In this document: positions 12,401 to 24,063 of the stretch, piece after piece
How the letters are laid out: every line of letters starts with the position of its first letter
How positions within the stretch are numbered: position 1 is the stretch's first letter
Origin: Manihot esculenta
Taxonomy: Eukaryota; Streptophyta; Magnoliopsida; Malpighiales; Euphorbiaceae
Assembly (NCBI RefSeq): GCF_001659605.2
Contig: NC_035170.2
Location: 22,335,190 to 22,399,189 of the forward strand
Reading direction: 5' to 3'
DNA: 64,000 nt
Position numbers and translations under genes: made by a program
The notes under the pieces: model-generated
Seen by the model: only the letters and a program-made list of their open reading frames with translations
Databases searched by the model: none
Told to the model about the DNA's origin: nothing

Positions 12401-12663
12401 CATGGCTCAATCTACTTGTGAGATTCTATGGATAAATCATCTACTGGAAGAAGTTAGTTTGGATGTTGCGTCACCCACAAAACTTTAGTGTGATAATCAG
12501 GCTGCTCTTCACATTGCTTCCAACCCAATATACAACGAACGGACTAACTATATTGAAGTTGATTGCCATTTCATCCGTGAGAATATTCAAGAAAAGTTAA
12601 TTTCCGTCAATTATGTGAAGACATGAGAGCAATTGGGTGATCTACTCACCAAAACTTTAAATG
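9484..12663 (+). pseudogene. Copia gag-pol remnant
   Basis: Gag is almost absent: a start at 9484 is followed by about 20 codons and a stop, then the sequence passes quickly to the protease. The protease motif is DSDATNHMT where active copia elements have DSG, so a catalytic-loop glycine is replaced. Integrase follows (FVDDFSRMTWIY at about 10240, then an RHLLESIGTLL region), then reverse transcriptase ([18 protein letters not shown] at about 11520; a VYVDDI catalytic box near 11777) and RNase H (about 12260-12660). At least ten stops and several frameshifts are spread along it. The GC-richer stretch 8992-9480 before gag is an untranslated leader with no recognised domain. Confidence 0.88.
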
Positions 12664-12720
12664 GACCTTGAATAGAATATCTTTGTAACAAGTTGGGTAT
12701 GATAAATATCTATACTCCAA

Positions 12721-12732
12721 CTTGAGGGTGAG
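12721..12732 (+). promoter_or_regulatory. Polypurine tract of the old copia element
   Basis: CTTGAGGGTGAG sits immediately before the 3' LTR, the usual copia plus-strand primer position. Confidence 0.75.
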
Positions 12733-12920
12733 TGTTAGAGTATGAACATAATCTGTATATAATTAAAGGAGATTATATAATCATAGGCTAATTGATACTA
12801 TTGATTGATAGAGGATCCTTAGGAGTTACCTTAAAAAGACCTTGTAATCTGTATATAAACACAATTATTTCAATAGAGAAAATACATAGAAATTGCCCAA
12901 TTGTTACTTATTTTGTTACA
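12733..12920 (+). repeat. 3' LTR of the old copia element
   Basis: 188 bp beginning TGTTAGAG and ending TTACA, the same length as the 5' copy. A short TG-rich leader precedes it, and the target duplication CTAGA follows. Confidence 0.9.
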
Positions 12921-12925
12921 CTAGA

Positions 12926-13740
12926 AAAGGTCCAACAAGGTTCTCAAATTAACCCAAGCCTAATACTAAGAGAACCTGAGAATCTGAAACCCTAGCAAGA
13001 GGGGGAAACAAAAACGATCTCATTGCCACAAGGTTGTCATTGGTAGAGAAAGGGCAAGATGGTTGTTCAACCAAACCAATAAAAAACTATACTGAAGATC
13101 AGGTAAAACAACCTAACAACTTCCACATCCAATGAAGGACAATAGAACTCAAAAAGACAAGCACCATGGCTAGCAACTTCACCCGAGCAGAGAAGGGTAT
13201 GCCAAGTAGAGCTCATCTTCACTACTCTTCACAACCAATGTAGATGGATCTCAATCTGAAACTTGACAGACGAAGATGGATGGAACCAGGAGAGAAGATA
13301 ACCAAAATCTATAGAAATAAAGCTCACCTTTCATAACCAAAATCCATAGAAATGAAGCCCATCTTCACTCTTGGAAACATGCATGCAAGCAACTGGATAT
13401 GGGGATCGACTTAACTCACTTGTATGCAAAGAAAGAAATACAAGAACACAAAGATAAATAGATAACAAACATATCCATGGTCCCTTAAAAGCGCGCGATG
13501 ATTTGTAGACAAACAAAAGAAAATTATTATCTATACATAAAATATCGCTCAAAGGTGGGAAGGTTGATAGGGAAGAAGAACAATGATACGGTGACAACAA
13601 CAACAACCTTGCAAGAGAGAGACTACAAGATGACAATTCTGCGGCACTAGATACAACAAGTTTAGAGGAAAAGAAAGAGGAAACTAGAGAGTTTAAGAGG
13701 GCTACCAGCTAAAGAGAAAAAAGAGGAGAGCTTTCTAGGG
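12926..13740 (-). other. Unassigned block, possibly a LINE or processed-transcript relic split by the copia insertion
   Basis: This block has a more even base composition than its surroundings. On the minus strand it reads like a pyrimidine-rich plant 5' leader (many ctctctcttgc and ttgttgttg runs) and contains a 36-bp direct repeat (about 13300-13365). The A-tailed end at about 8690-8740, beyond the copia insertion, could be the 3' end of the same unit, giving an internally deleted LINE-like element of about 0.9 kb. An open frame of 101 codons on the minus strand has no recognisable domain. I give no function. Confidence 0.3.
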
Positions 13741-14305
13741 TTATATTATAAATTTATATACTTTATTGAATGGTTTAGATTTATTTAATAAAAATAGAGG
13801 GTTACTATGTTTATTGAATAGTTATATTATAATTTTAGCCGCGATTTTTATTCATTGCGAAAAAATAATTGATTCGCTACTTTATAATTAACAGCGGAGG
13901 CAAATATAATGATTCTCAAATTATTGCTATTGATTTATGATTATAATTAAAATATATAAAATAATTATTTACTTTCATTACCTTAAATTTGTTTTTATAG
14001 CAATTAAAGACAACACTTAATATCATATTAATACTATTATATTTTTTTCTTATAAAATTTATTAATATAATCTTATTTTTTAACACTGTGAAATAGTAAA
14101 AAATAAATAATTATTTTGTAAAAAATTAATATTTATGAAAAAATATTTTCAATGAAAAATATGTTTAAATACAAGCTATTTTCGCAATCAGCCGGAGCTG
14201 ATTTTAGTTCCGATTCCATTTGGTAGTTGCATGTCAATCATGGACATTGTCTTCGAGCCTGTATTGCGCACAGAACCATTGCGTTGGCTTTTTTAAAAAC
14301 TTAGG
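13741..14305. other. AT-rich intergenic DNA
   Basis: No gene or clear repeat is seen. The composition changes slightly at 14180-14290, just before the MITE. Confidence 0.5.
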
Positions 14306-14600
14306 TAATTTTTAGGGAAAATTACTTTATAGTCCCTGAGGTTTAACGTAATTAACACTTCTATCCATCTATTTTGGCAACCCAACACTTAAGTCCCTCA
14401 CTTTCTTTTCTGTCCAACTTCGTAGTCCTTCCGTCTAAAATAGCCGTTTGGGACACGTAAATTGACAAAATTAACCCTCTTCTTCTTCTTCTTCTTCTTC
14501 TTCCCCTTTCTGCAACTTCTTCTTCTTCTTCTTCTTTCTTCTTCTTCTTCTTCTTTCTTCTTCTTTCTTCTTCTTTCTTCTTCTTTCTTCTTCTTCTTCT

Positions 14601-14720
14601 TCTTCCTACTCTTTCTGCAGCAGCTTCTTCTTCTTCTTCTTCTTCCTACTCTTTCTGCAGCAGCTTCTTCTTCTTCTTCTTCTTCCTACTCTTTCTGCAG
14701 CAGCTTCTTCTTCTTCTTCT
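14601..14720 (+). repeat. Three 40-bp higher-order units in the MITE core
   Basis: The phrase TCTTCCTACTCTTTCTGCAG followed by CAGCTTC and further TTC repeats begins at 14601, 14641 and 14681, exactly 40 bp apart. Confidence 0.9.
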
Positions 14721-15089
14721 TCTTCTTCTTCTTCTTCTTCTTCTTCTTCTTCTTCTTCTTCTTCTTCTTCTTCTTCTTCTTCTTCTTCTTCTTCTTCTTC
14801 TTCTTCTTCTTCTTCTTCTTCTTCTTCTTCTTCTTCTTCTTCTTCTTCTTCTTCTTCTTCTTCTTCTTCTTCTTCTTCTTCTTCTTCTTCTTCTTCTTCT
14901 TCTTCTTCTTCTTCTTCTTCTTCTTCTTCTTCTTCTTCTTCTTCTTCTTCTTCTTCTTCTTCTTCTTCTTCTTCTTCTTCTTCTTCTTCTTCTTCTTCTT
15001 CTTCTTCTTCTTCTTCTTCTTCTTCTTCTTCTTCTTCTTCTTCTTCTTCTTCTTCTTCTTCTTCTTCTTCTTCTTCTTCTTCTTCTTCT
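14704..15089 (+). repeat. (TTC)n microsatellite, about 128 perfect units
   Basis: About 386 bp of uninterrupted TTC (GAA on the other strand). Impure TTC continues leftward to about 14479. Both strands stay open in reading frame (poly-Phe or poly-Lys), which is an artefact of the repeat and not evidence of a protein. Confidence 0.97.
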
Positions 15090-15443
15090 GGAATTTCACA
15101 TTGAAAGAAGGGTATTTTTGGAAAAAATTATCACATCTCACCTTTGACTCTTTGATCAAACGGTTTAAATGGACGGAAGGACTACGAATTTGGACGTAAG
15201 AGAAAGTGAGGGACTTAAGTGTTGGGTCGCCAAAATAGAGGAACAGAAGTGTTAATTATGTTAAACCTCAGGGACTAAAAAGTAAATTTCCCTAATTTTT
15301 ATGTTATCATAATTGTGTTTGAAATGAAATATTTTTCAAAGGCCTAATACCACATAAAATTTAATTTACTAGATTTAATTTTATATAATTAACTAAAATT
15401 TTACAATTTAATCAAATTTTATCTAGATTTAAAATTCAAATTG

Positions 15444-16381
15444 GGCAAAATGTGTTTTACTCTATGTAATTATTAAATTTAATGAATGGATTAAATATCA
15501 ATAACTTGAATTTGAGTTCATTTGTTAAATAAATTTAAAAATTAAATTTTATTTCAGTAGATTATAAATTGAATCACTCTAACATGTTTTTAATCAAAAT
15601 TTGTTCCGTTGCCGAGTTTATGATTAGCAGCTATTAGAAGTGACCAATATGCGGTTCAAATAGAAAAAAATCAATTAAATCAAATTAATTTAAAAATTCA
15701 GTTCGATTTTTTTATTTATTTCAGTTTGATTTAGTTCGATTCAGTTTAGTTTTTAATTTTAAAATTTTTAATTATTTTGATTCGATTCGATTTTAATATG
15801 AAAAATGAAAAAAATCAAACCGAATTGATTAGTGATAGTAATATATTATTTTCAATAATATAGAGAGATTAGATCATATTAAATTTAAAATATTTTAATT
15901 AAATTTTAAAATGGCAAAATGTGTTTTACTCTATGTAATTATTAAATTTAATGAATGGATTAAATATCAATAACTTGAATTTGAGTTCATTTGTTAAATA
16001 AATTTAAAAATTGAATTTTATTTCAGTAGATTATAAATTGAATCACTCTAACATTTTTTTAATCAAAATTTGTTCCGTTGCCGAGTTTATGACTAGCAGC
16101 TATTAGAAGTGACCAATATGCGGTTCAAATAGAAAAAAATCAATTAAATCAAATTAATTTAAAAATTCAGTTCGATTTTTTTATTTATTTCAGTTTGATT
16201 TAGTTCGATTCAGTTTAGTTTTTAATTTTAAAATTTTTAATTATTTTGATTCGATTCGATTTTAATATGAAAAATTAAAAAAATCAAACCGAATTGATTA
16301 GTGATAGTAATATATTATTTTCAATAATATAGAGAGATTAAATCATATTAAATTTAAAATATTTTAATTAAATTTTAAAAT
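15444..16381. repeat. 469-bp direct tandem duplication
   Basis: Units are 15444-15912 and 15913-16381, directly adjacent. By eye they differ at only about five positions, so the duplication is recent relative to the decay of the repeat it contains. Each unit carries a C-to-T-decayed version of the 'ggttcggtt' repeat (for example 'gattcgattcgattttaat'). Confidence 0.9.
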
Positions 16382-16510
16382 ATTAAAAATAAAGTATAAA
16401 AAATAAAAGGTTTATTAAAAATTAAAATTGATAAAACTGAATCAAATCAGATTGATTCAATTTAATTTAATTTTTGATTAAAATTAATTTGAATTGATTT
16501 AATTTTTATA
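16382..16510. repeat. Tail of the decayed 'ggttcggtt' repeat
   Basis: Continues the repeat past the second tandem unit, matching 'tattaaaaataaa...aaaattgaaactgatcaaaccg'-like sequence of the intronic copy at about 6025-6160, with nearly every C changed to T. Confidence 0.45.
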
Positions 16511-19079
16511 AATACTGAGAAAATTTTTTAAAATTTCTTGAAGGAGAGAATGATAGGAACAAATATAATTTTGTCATTAAATTTATTTATTTATTATTTT
16601 TATATAAAAAATTACAACACATGTGAAATAAATTATTGGATATTGATTCATGTAAACATCATTTTTAACAAACATCAACGTTATTTTTAATATCAATGCA
16701 CTTACATAACACATACCTTGTATATAATTTACGTCAATAGGATAAAAAAGCAAAAATTTTACATGATTGATTATAGTTCAAACTTTTAATTTAAAAAAAA
16801 AAATTTAATTTTCATATTTATTATAATAAACTCTTTAAATAACTTTGAACCAATTATTTTTTTTTAAATTTGAAATTAAAAATTAAAAAAATAAAATATA
16901 AGACTTTTTAGATTATTTAGATATATTTTTTATCGGTTTAAATATGTGAATATAATTTTTGATCAATTATAAAAGTAAAATATATATTATGTCATATAAA
17001 TTTATTAAATATTTAAAAGAAGTAAATAAATAATATATGATATGATATATGTATTAATTTAAAATTGATTAAAATTATTTTAAGTGTTAATTATAATAAT
17101 TGATATAAAATTGAAAGTTTTAATTTAAATTTTTATATTTAATTAGATAAATAATTTTAAAAATCAATTATAACTATAAAAGAATTTTGAAAATTAGAAT
17201 TTTATTATCAAAATTAAAAATTTTCGCAAATTTTGGATTTTTATATTCAATAAATTTATAATTTAAATGTAAAATGGATGTTTAAAAAACAGATGTCACA
17301 AAAAATTTTAAAAAAAATTGAGAAATTAATTTATATATTTTACCTTTTAAATAAATTGAAATTTTAAAAACACCAAATAAAAGTGGAAGCAGAGAGCTAT
17401 GAATGACATGTCCTTTTATCATTCAATGCGGGGGAAGAAACGAGGTAGGCATTGGTACACTTGTCAGCACTGCATGCTTAGGTGAAGTCCCAAAGTTTGT
17501 CAGTGATGAGTCCTTGTCACGATACAATGACGATAAAATTGGATAAATTTTTAAATTAAGAAAAATTAGTTAATAAAAAATATTTTTTTAATAAAAATTT
17601 AACAAAAATCCAACTCAAATAACCACTTAAAAACTAAGTAAAACTGTCCATACAGCACATAGAATTCACTGTCACCATCAATCGACCTATCGCCAACACT
17701 TTGATCACACTCCAATAGAAGAATAGCGACAATACTTCGACTAGAATTTAATGAAATCACACAATATAAAATTTAAATTTTCGTAAAATCATAAAAAAAT
17801 TTAACTCAAAACGAAAATTAAATTATAACAAAAGAAAGTTAATTTTAAAAAATTAAAATAATATTTTTTATTTTTACCTATATTAATTATATTTTTTTAT
17901 TTTCAAAAAAAAATTTTATCACTCATAATATTTAGTCTGGTGATAAACATATCTGAATAAATTAGAGGGATATCATATTCTATTCCCTTCAATTTTTAAT
18001 CTCCGATCTTCATTTAAAAAAAAATTTAATTCATGAAAAATCACATATATAACTATTTTTTGCGATGGTTGGAGTAGTATAAATTAATTAAATTATTAAT
18101 ATATTAATATAGATTAAAATATAAATTTATAATTAAATTATTAATTCAATAAATAATAAAATGAGTTAAATATGACTATTTTATATATTATTATATAGAA
18201 TGAAGGCCTTAAAAAGTAAATATTAATTATCAGTGAAATTTTTATGGAAATGAATTAATTTTGTTTAAAGAATGAATTTCTGTTATTCAAAAATTTTTTT
18301 TATCAATTGATTTTAATTTTTAAAACCAGCGTTTTTTATAGGCAATTTACAATTTTTCTAATTACTATCTAAATAAAAACAAAGAAAAAAAAAATAGGAA
18401 TTTTAAATTTTATTAACTCTAAAATCAATTTAAATAATACTAATTTTTATTAATGTGCATCGTACGGTTTTTCACTCATCAGACATATTTATTATTTAAT
18501 TTTTATATGTTTTTAATAATTAATTATTTATTTTAAAATACATTATTCTTCAATAGCTCAATAATTTTAGTATTTAATTGTTATAGTTTAAAATTTTAAT
18601 TGATAACTAACTTTTTCTTTAATTGAAATAAAATATATAAATATTTTAATTGAGTGATTTAAAAATAGAGATTGAATAGTTATTTTATTAAAAATAAGAA
18701 ATTATTAATAATTCATCTTTAATTAAATAAAAAATTACAATTATATAAAAATAGGAAAAAAAATAAAGTTTAGCCATAAAAGTCTTATAGTAAATTTATA
18801 TAAACTTTAAAATTAAATTAATAATAAAAATATCGATTTTATAAATAATTTAAGTAATTCCATCATCCCCTCTTCCTCCTACTATATAGAATAAAAATTA
18901 TTAAAGTAAGAAAAAAAAAAGTAATAGTCGACTTTTTAGTAAATTCTTTTACACAAAAAAACAATTTTTTTTCATATATATTATTATAAGTTTTCAATTT
19001 TTTTTCAAAAAATAATTCCGTCATTCAATTTTTTAATAAAAATTTAAATTTAATACATATATGTAAAAAAAATAGTATT

Positions 19080-19270
19080 ATCAAACTATTCACGAGTTAC
19101 TCGAGACTCGATTCAATAAAAACTCGATCAGTCTCGACTCGATAAAAACTTGATTAGGCTCGACTCGATTTCTAAACGAGTCAAACTCGAGTTTAATTTT
19201 GAGTCTCATTTAGTAAACGAGTCAAGTTTGAATTCCATAATATTCGGCTCGTTTTCGAATTCATGAGCAC
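19080..19270. repeat. Dispersed 'ctcgactcga' repeat
   Basis: Many ctcgactcg/cgagtcaaactcgag motifs pair with each other within about 190 bp. The style is that of a decayed plant interspersed repeat. No open frame or clear ends. Confidence 0.45.
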
Positions 19271-19639
19271 GCTTGCAAACAGATTGATTGTGATTAATAT
19301 TATAAGAGAAATAAACTCAAACGCTGCATATACTTTTATGAGTCAAATCTAAAATTTCTAAAATTCAGTTCTATATAGTTTAATTATACTGAAATAGAAC
19401 TGATTAGACTCCGTTAGAAATTTTAACCAATAATGTTTGACTAACACGAAATTTGAAAACGAAAAGCTAGAAATCGAAAATTCTTATTAAATTCTTGAAA
19501 AAATTGAATAAGTGCTCAAATAGCCGATGCCTATTTATAACAACAAAAATCCTAATATGAAAAATTATGAAAAAATCTAAAAAATAATAAAAATACAAAA
19601 TTGACCCTTAAATAATGAAATTTTCGCGTTGAACTTTAT

Positions 19640-20840
19640 GACTAGGCCTTCGGTTCTCGTCACACTTTTGAAAGTTGTGCGTCTCGAAATTTTCTTTCTG
19701 AAAAACTATCGTGAACTTCCAACAGATGTTGGTAGCAGAAGTTAGGTCTGATCGAAGTCTGCCATAAAATCTAAGGCTCATTGCTCCACATTATTCCCTT
19801 CCACTTGTAAAGGAGTCGACCTCAAGTTGTCATCAGTAAGATACTACTGAAATAGATTTGTCACGTTAAACGTCTTGAAAATTTTCATATAATATGGGAG
19901 GTCAAGAATATAAGCATTGCCATTTTGTATAATCCGGAATGGACCAATCTTCTTTGGATCATGTTTTTTTTGTCATCCCACTTTTCTTGCGCAAATACAC
20001 CATAACTTAATCACTGACATTGAAGGGCTTGCAATGCCTATGTTTATTAGTTGCAACTTTATACTTGTCATTGGCTTCTTTAAGACATTGTTGTACTTAT
20101 TTGAAAACATCCAAATACTGATTTGCCAAGTTGTTTACTGCAATACTGTTATGAAAACCTGTAGGAAGGGCAATAAGATCAACTATGCACACAAAAATTT
20201 TCCTGTACACAACTGCAAATGGTGACATATTTGTGGAACTGTGGATAGAACTATTGTAAGCAAATTCTGCTTGGGCAGAAACAAGATCTCAAGCGGTTTT
20301 TTTATCAGCGTAAATGCAATACAGAAGTTTGCCAAGAGTGTGGGTCACCACTTCAGTTTGATCATCACTTTGAGGATGAGTAGTACTAGTGTATCGAAAT
20401 TCAGTCCCAAAACGTTTCCATAAAGTCACACAAAAGTGAGCTAAAAATTTTACATCTCTGTCCGAAGTAATGGTCTTAGTAATATCATATAAATGAACAA
20501 TCTCTTGGAAAAATAGTTTTACAATATGAGAAGTATCATTAGTTTTTTTGCAAGGAATAAAATATCTCATTTTAGAGAATCTGCTAATAACAACAAAAAT
20601 GGAATCAAATCTACGTTGAGTTCGTAGAAGACCAAATGCAAAATCCATAAACAAGTCCTCCTAAGAATGTTTTGGAATAGGCAATGGAGTGTATAAATCC
20701 GTATTTTGCGAATGACCCTTTTGAGTTTGACAAACCGAATACTTTTGGACAATCCGACTTTATCATTTTTTAAATCTTTTCATGTCCCAAATGACGACTC
20801 AAACCTCTTCCATGGATCTCTCGAAATAATTTTTTTAACG
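19640..20840 (-). pseudogene. Ty3/gypsy integrase fragment
   Basis: Reading leftward from about 20840 the minus strand shows an H2C2-like zinc-binding stretch (FREIHGRGLSRHLGHEK), a [16 protein letters not shown] linker, then the integrase core (DFAFGL, SIFVVISRFSKM, ITSDRDVKFLAHF, HPQSDDQTEVV), followed by the C-terminal region (NKHRHCKPFNVSD) down to about 19750. There are several stops and frameshifts, including one between the linker and the core. No LTRs, reverse transcriptase or RNase H are attached, so it is an isolated relic. Confidence 0.8.
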
Positions 20841-23800
20841 ATTAAAAAACATTCATCCTGTTATATATCTAATATAGATAAATTGTAAAAATTAAAAGAA
20901 TTAGAGATTTTTAAATGATATAATTTTTGAATCATTAATTTATTAAAAAAAGAATTAATGATTTTATGTAGTTCTTATTTTAAATTTTTTTTTATTTCAT
21001 TAATATTTTTAATATTTATTAATTAAATTTAACTTCTAATTTTAATTTCTACTTTAAAATATGAATTTAATAATCTTTTTAATATTCATTTAATATTTAA
21101 ATATTATTTTAATAATTCTTATTTAAAATTAAGCTATTAGTAATTTAGATACTTCTTTTAAATTTTCTTATTAAATTATAAAATTAATTTAAATAGTAAA
21201 ATTATAATCTAATATATATTATTGTTTAAAAAAATTAATCTTATTATATTTTTATATACCATTTAAAATTTTCTTAACTAACTATAAAATTAATTTAAAT
21301 AGCAATCAAGTTAGGACTTATAATAAAGGAGTCACGCACGAAAAAAACAATGAAAAATAAAAATAAAAAGAGAAAAATAATCAAACTGAAACCAAACTTA
21401 TAAAAAACACTATAACCTAAACTTCATATTTGAATTCAGATGATATTATCGGAAATTCCACACCAGATGATATTACAGGAAATTCCATTACTTTCTCTTT
21501 TCTACTTTTATATATGTTAGTTTTATCTAAAATATTGCATATTTTTATATTCGATATAATAATTCCATGTTTTATTTTATAAATAATAGATAATAGAGTT
21601 TTAATTTTAATTTATATAAATTATTTTTTATATAGAACTTTAATAAAATTAGAATCCTAAATTTTTATATTTTTAAATTTGTTTGAATCCTAAATAGTAA
21701 ATCTATATAGTTCTTAACTAAAATTAATTTTATTATAATAATTTTAAATTATCATGTATAAATATAATAATTTAATATTATATATATAATTTTATTATAA
21801 TAAAAAAATAATTTGAATTAATTAATATCACTTGTTAGATTTAGAAAGATAATATTATTTAAATTGTAATTATAAATTACAACAGAATTTTTGGTATGAA
21901 CTAGAATCATTATTAAAATAATATTAACTTTTATTTGATATTATTTATTATAATTAACAATTGAATTTATTTGTGAATATTTTTTTTTTATAAATTTTCA
22001 TTGTCTAAAGTCATTAATGACAGATTAATTGCTACTAAATAACAATTTAATATGCATTACAGATAAATTTATTGTTACAAAAACCCCACCATTTTCAAAC
22101 CATTCAATTGGTGAATTTGAAATTTTAGTACTATAGCTTTACCTTACCTGTACATTAAAGATATTGAACATGAAGCTGTTAAAGAGTTATTCTTGCCTAT
22201 AGGAATGAAGTATTTACACAAGGAAAGAATTAACAAAGGCAAAGAAAATTAGTTAAAGGAGTCTGCTTTGCAAGAATTGAGAATTTGGTGTTCCTACAAA
22301 TATTTTTCCCTTTCATTTTAAACTAGTAGCTATTTATGATATTCGTTAATCTTTCAGCAATTCATATGGATCGAGTTTTTATAGAGTTCGATTGAATTTT
22401 TATCGAATCAAATATTGAATAGTTCATAAATAGTTAATTCATTTATACCTTTAAATTGAGCATTTGATTTTATAAGATATTATCTAGTAGAGTAGTGATA
22501 GTGACTATTTGTTACAAGGATGCAGCAGAGGTGCATGTATCTGGTGGCTAGTGGATGCAGCAGAGGTGCATGTATCCGGTGGCTAGTGGAAGTTGAATGA
22601 CGTTCCGACCATAATCAGATTTAATATAAAATAAAATTTTATTATTGTTATTATTAAAAAAATTACTATTTAAACGTATAGTATAATTTTTATAAATTTT
22701 AAAAATATATTCAATAGTTTTTAAATTTTAAAAATTTAAAAATTTTATTAATTTTAATTATTAAATATTTTATTATTTAATTTATAAAATATAAAAAATT
22801 ATTAATTAATTGATTAATTTTATAAAAATATTTATTAATTAATTTTATATTAAAAATATTTTAAATTTTTATAATATTTAATAATTAAAATTAATTAATA
22901 AATAAAGTGATTAGTAGATTTTTTTAAAATATAAAAAATATTTTAATGTTTTTTTCAACTAATTTAACTAAGAAATCTCAGTTCAAAACCCTCAGTTTAA
23001 TTTAATATATTTTGATTGCTTTTGTTATAGTTCGACCCTTTTGGCGTTCTATGTATGTTGCTCTCATGATGTGTTGGATTTTGTTCTTTAATGAATCATC
23101 ATTAAAATATCATTTGGTATTTTTGGAGGAGCAAAACTCAAAGATGAATACACCAAAGGGCTCACGTGTAATATAACTGCCCCATCCAACGGTGTGTGGG
23201 GCCTTGTTAGTGATTGTTAATTAAGTTTAATATTATTTAATTTATAGTTATTGATGTAAGCATAAAGTCTAATAATAAAAAAAATTAAAATATTTTGATT
23301 TTTATTAATTGTAGTTAATTTTAAAATGTTATTTTATTTATAGTAAATTGATTAATTTTAATTAATTAAATTAATATTACTTTTTAAAGTCACTTCTTAT
23401 TTTAAATAATATAATAAAAAATAACATTTTATGTCTCCTCTAATTTTTAAAATATATATTTTATTTATGAAAATATATAAATTTTTTGACCTTTTAAACT
23501 TAGAAATTTACAAATAAGTTATATAGATAGACTTTAAAAAAAATAGGGCACAAAATCTTTATTTTACCAAGTAAATCGAATTTTAATTTTATTATTTTAA
23601 GTAATAAAATATTAATTTTAATTTATTTATATCAAAATTAATAAAAAAACCTATAAAATTAGATTATAATTGATTAAAATTGAAAACATTTGTCTTTTTT
23701 CTTTATTAATTTTTATGACACATCAATAACTATAATTAAAATAATAATATAATATGTCATGGCAGCCTCCATGTAAACAATTTCAATTTTAAATTTGATC

Positions 23801-24063
23801 ATAAATTACAATTTATAATTAAACTAAAATTGATGAAATTAAAAAAATTATTAAAATTGAAAAATGATGAAAAGATTTAGCTTTTTCTTACTATTTAGCC
23901 TTTATTATTTTATAAAAGATTGTTTTATTTAAAGAAACACTATAAATATTGCAAAATTTTATGGTAAGATTTTCTATTTTCTACAAAGTTAACTAAGCTT
24001 CCATAGATTATAAAATAAGCATGTAAAATGACCGATCAAAGAGAACGTAGGCTTCATAAGCTT
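20841..24063. other. AT-rich intergenic DNA
   Basis: No gene is seen. Blocks of mixed composition at about 22080-22340 and 23020-23215 have no recognisable coding frame. A small direct repeat around 21435-21485 reads 'cagatgatatta.cggaaattcca' twice. Confidence 0.5.
22518..22587 (+). repeat. 35-bp tandem duplication
   Basis: Two adjacent copies start at 22518 and 22553 (GGATGCAGCAGAGGTGCATG...) and differ by one base. Confidence 0.85.

Larger units (their letters stand above)
8791..12920 (+). mobile_element. Old, complete-length Ty1/copia element
   Basis: Two 188-bp LTRs, a methionine-tRNA-type primer site and a purine-rich tract bound a 4.1-kb element flanked by the 5-bp target duplication CTAGA (8786-8790 and 12921-12925). 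By eye the LTRs differ at roughly 25 of 188 positions, so the insertion is old. Pol order is protease, integrase, reverse transcriptase, RNase H, as in copia, but with many stops. It lies about 1.1 kb upstream of the P450 start, in the opposite orientation. Confidence 0.93.
14315..15292. mobile_element. Mutator-like MITE with a TTC-repeat core
   Basis: A perfect 9-bp target duplication, TAATTTTTA, flanks the element (14306-14314 and 15293-15301). The ends are terminal inverted repeats of roughly 130-150 bp starting GGGAAAATTAC on the left and the complement of GTAAATTTCCC on the right. They share 'agtccctgaggtttaac' and 'aacacttaagtccctcac' blocks. A 9-bp duplication with long inverted repeats and no coding capacity fits a Mutator-derived non-autonomous element. 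The centre is filled by CTT/TTC repeats. Confidence 0.88.
15302..19079. other. AT-rich intergenic DNA
   Basis: No gene is seen. It holds the 469-bp tandem duplication and two decayed 'ggttcggtt'-family copies, listed separately. A short block at about 17385-17560 has mixed composition and could be a fragment of something older, but I do not recognise it. Confidence 0.5.

Noticed and set aside
13331..13636. A 101-codon minus-strand frame with hydrophobic stretches
   Set aside because: No recognisable domain; it lies in a leader-like pyrimidine-rich block, so a protein is not supported.
14462..15199. Long open frames of poly-Phe (plus strand) and poly-Lys (minus strand)
   Set aside because: They are translations of the TTC/GAA microsatellite inside a MITE, with no start context or domain.
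17385..17560. A possible short exon in a mixed-composition block
   Set aside because: No open frame of useful length and no splice-consistent neighbours.
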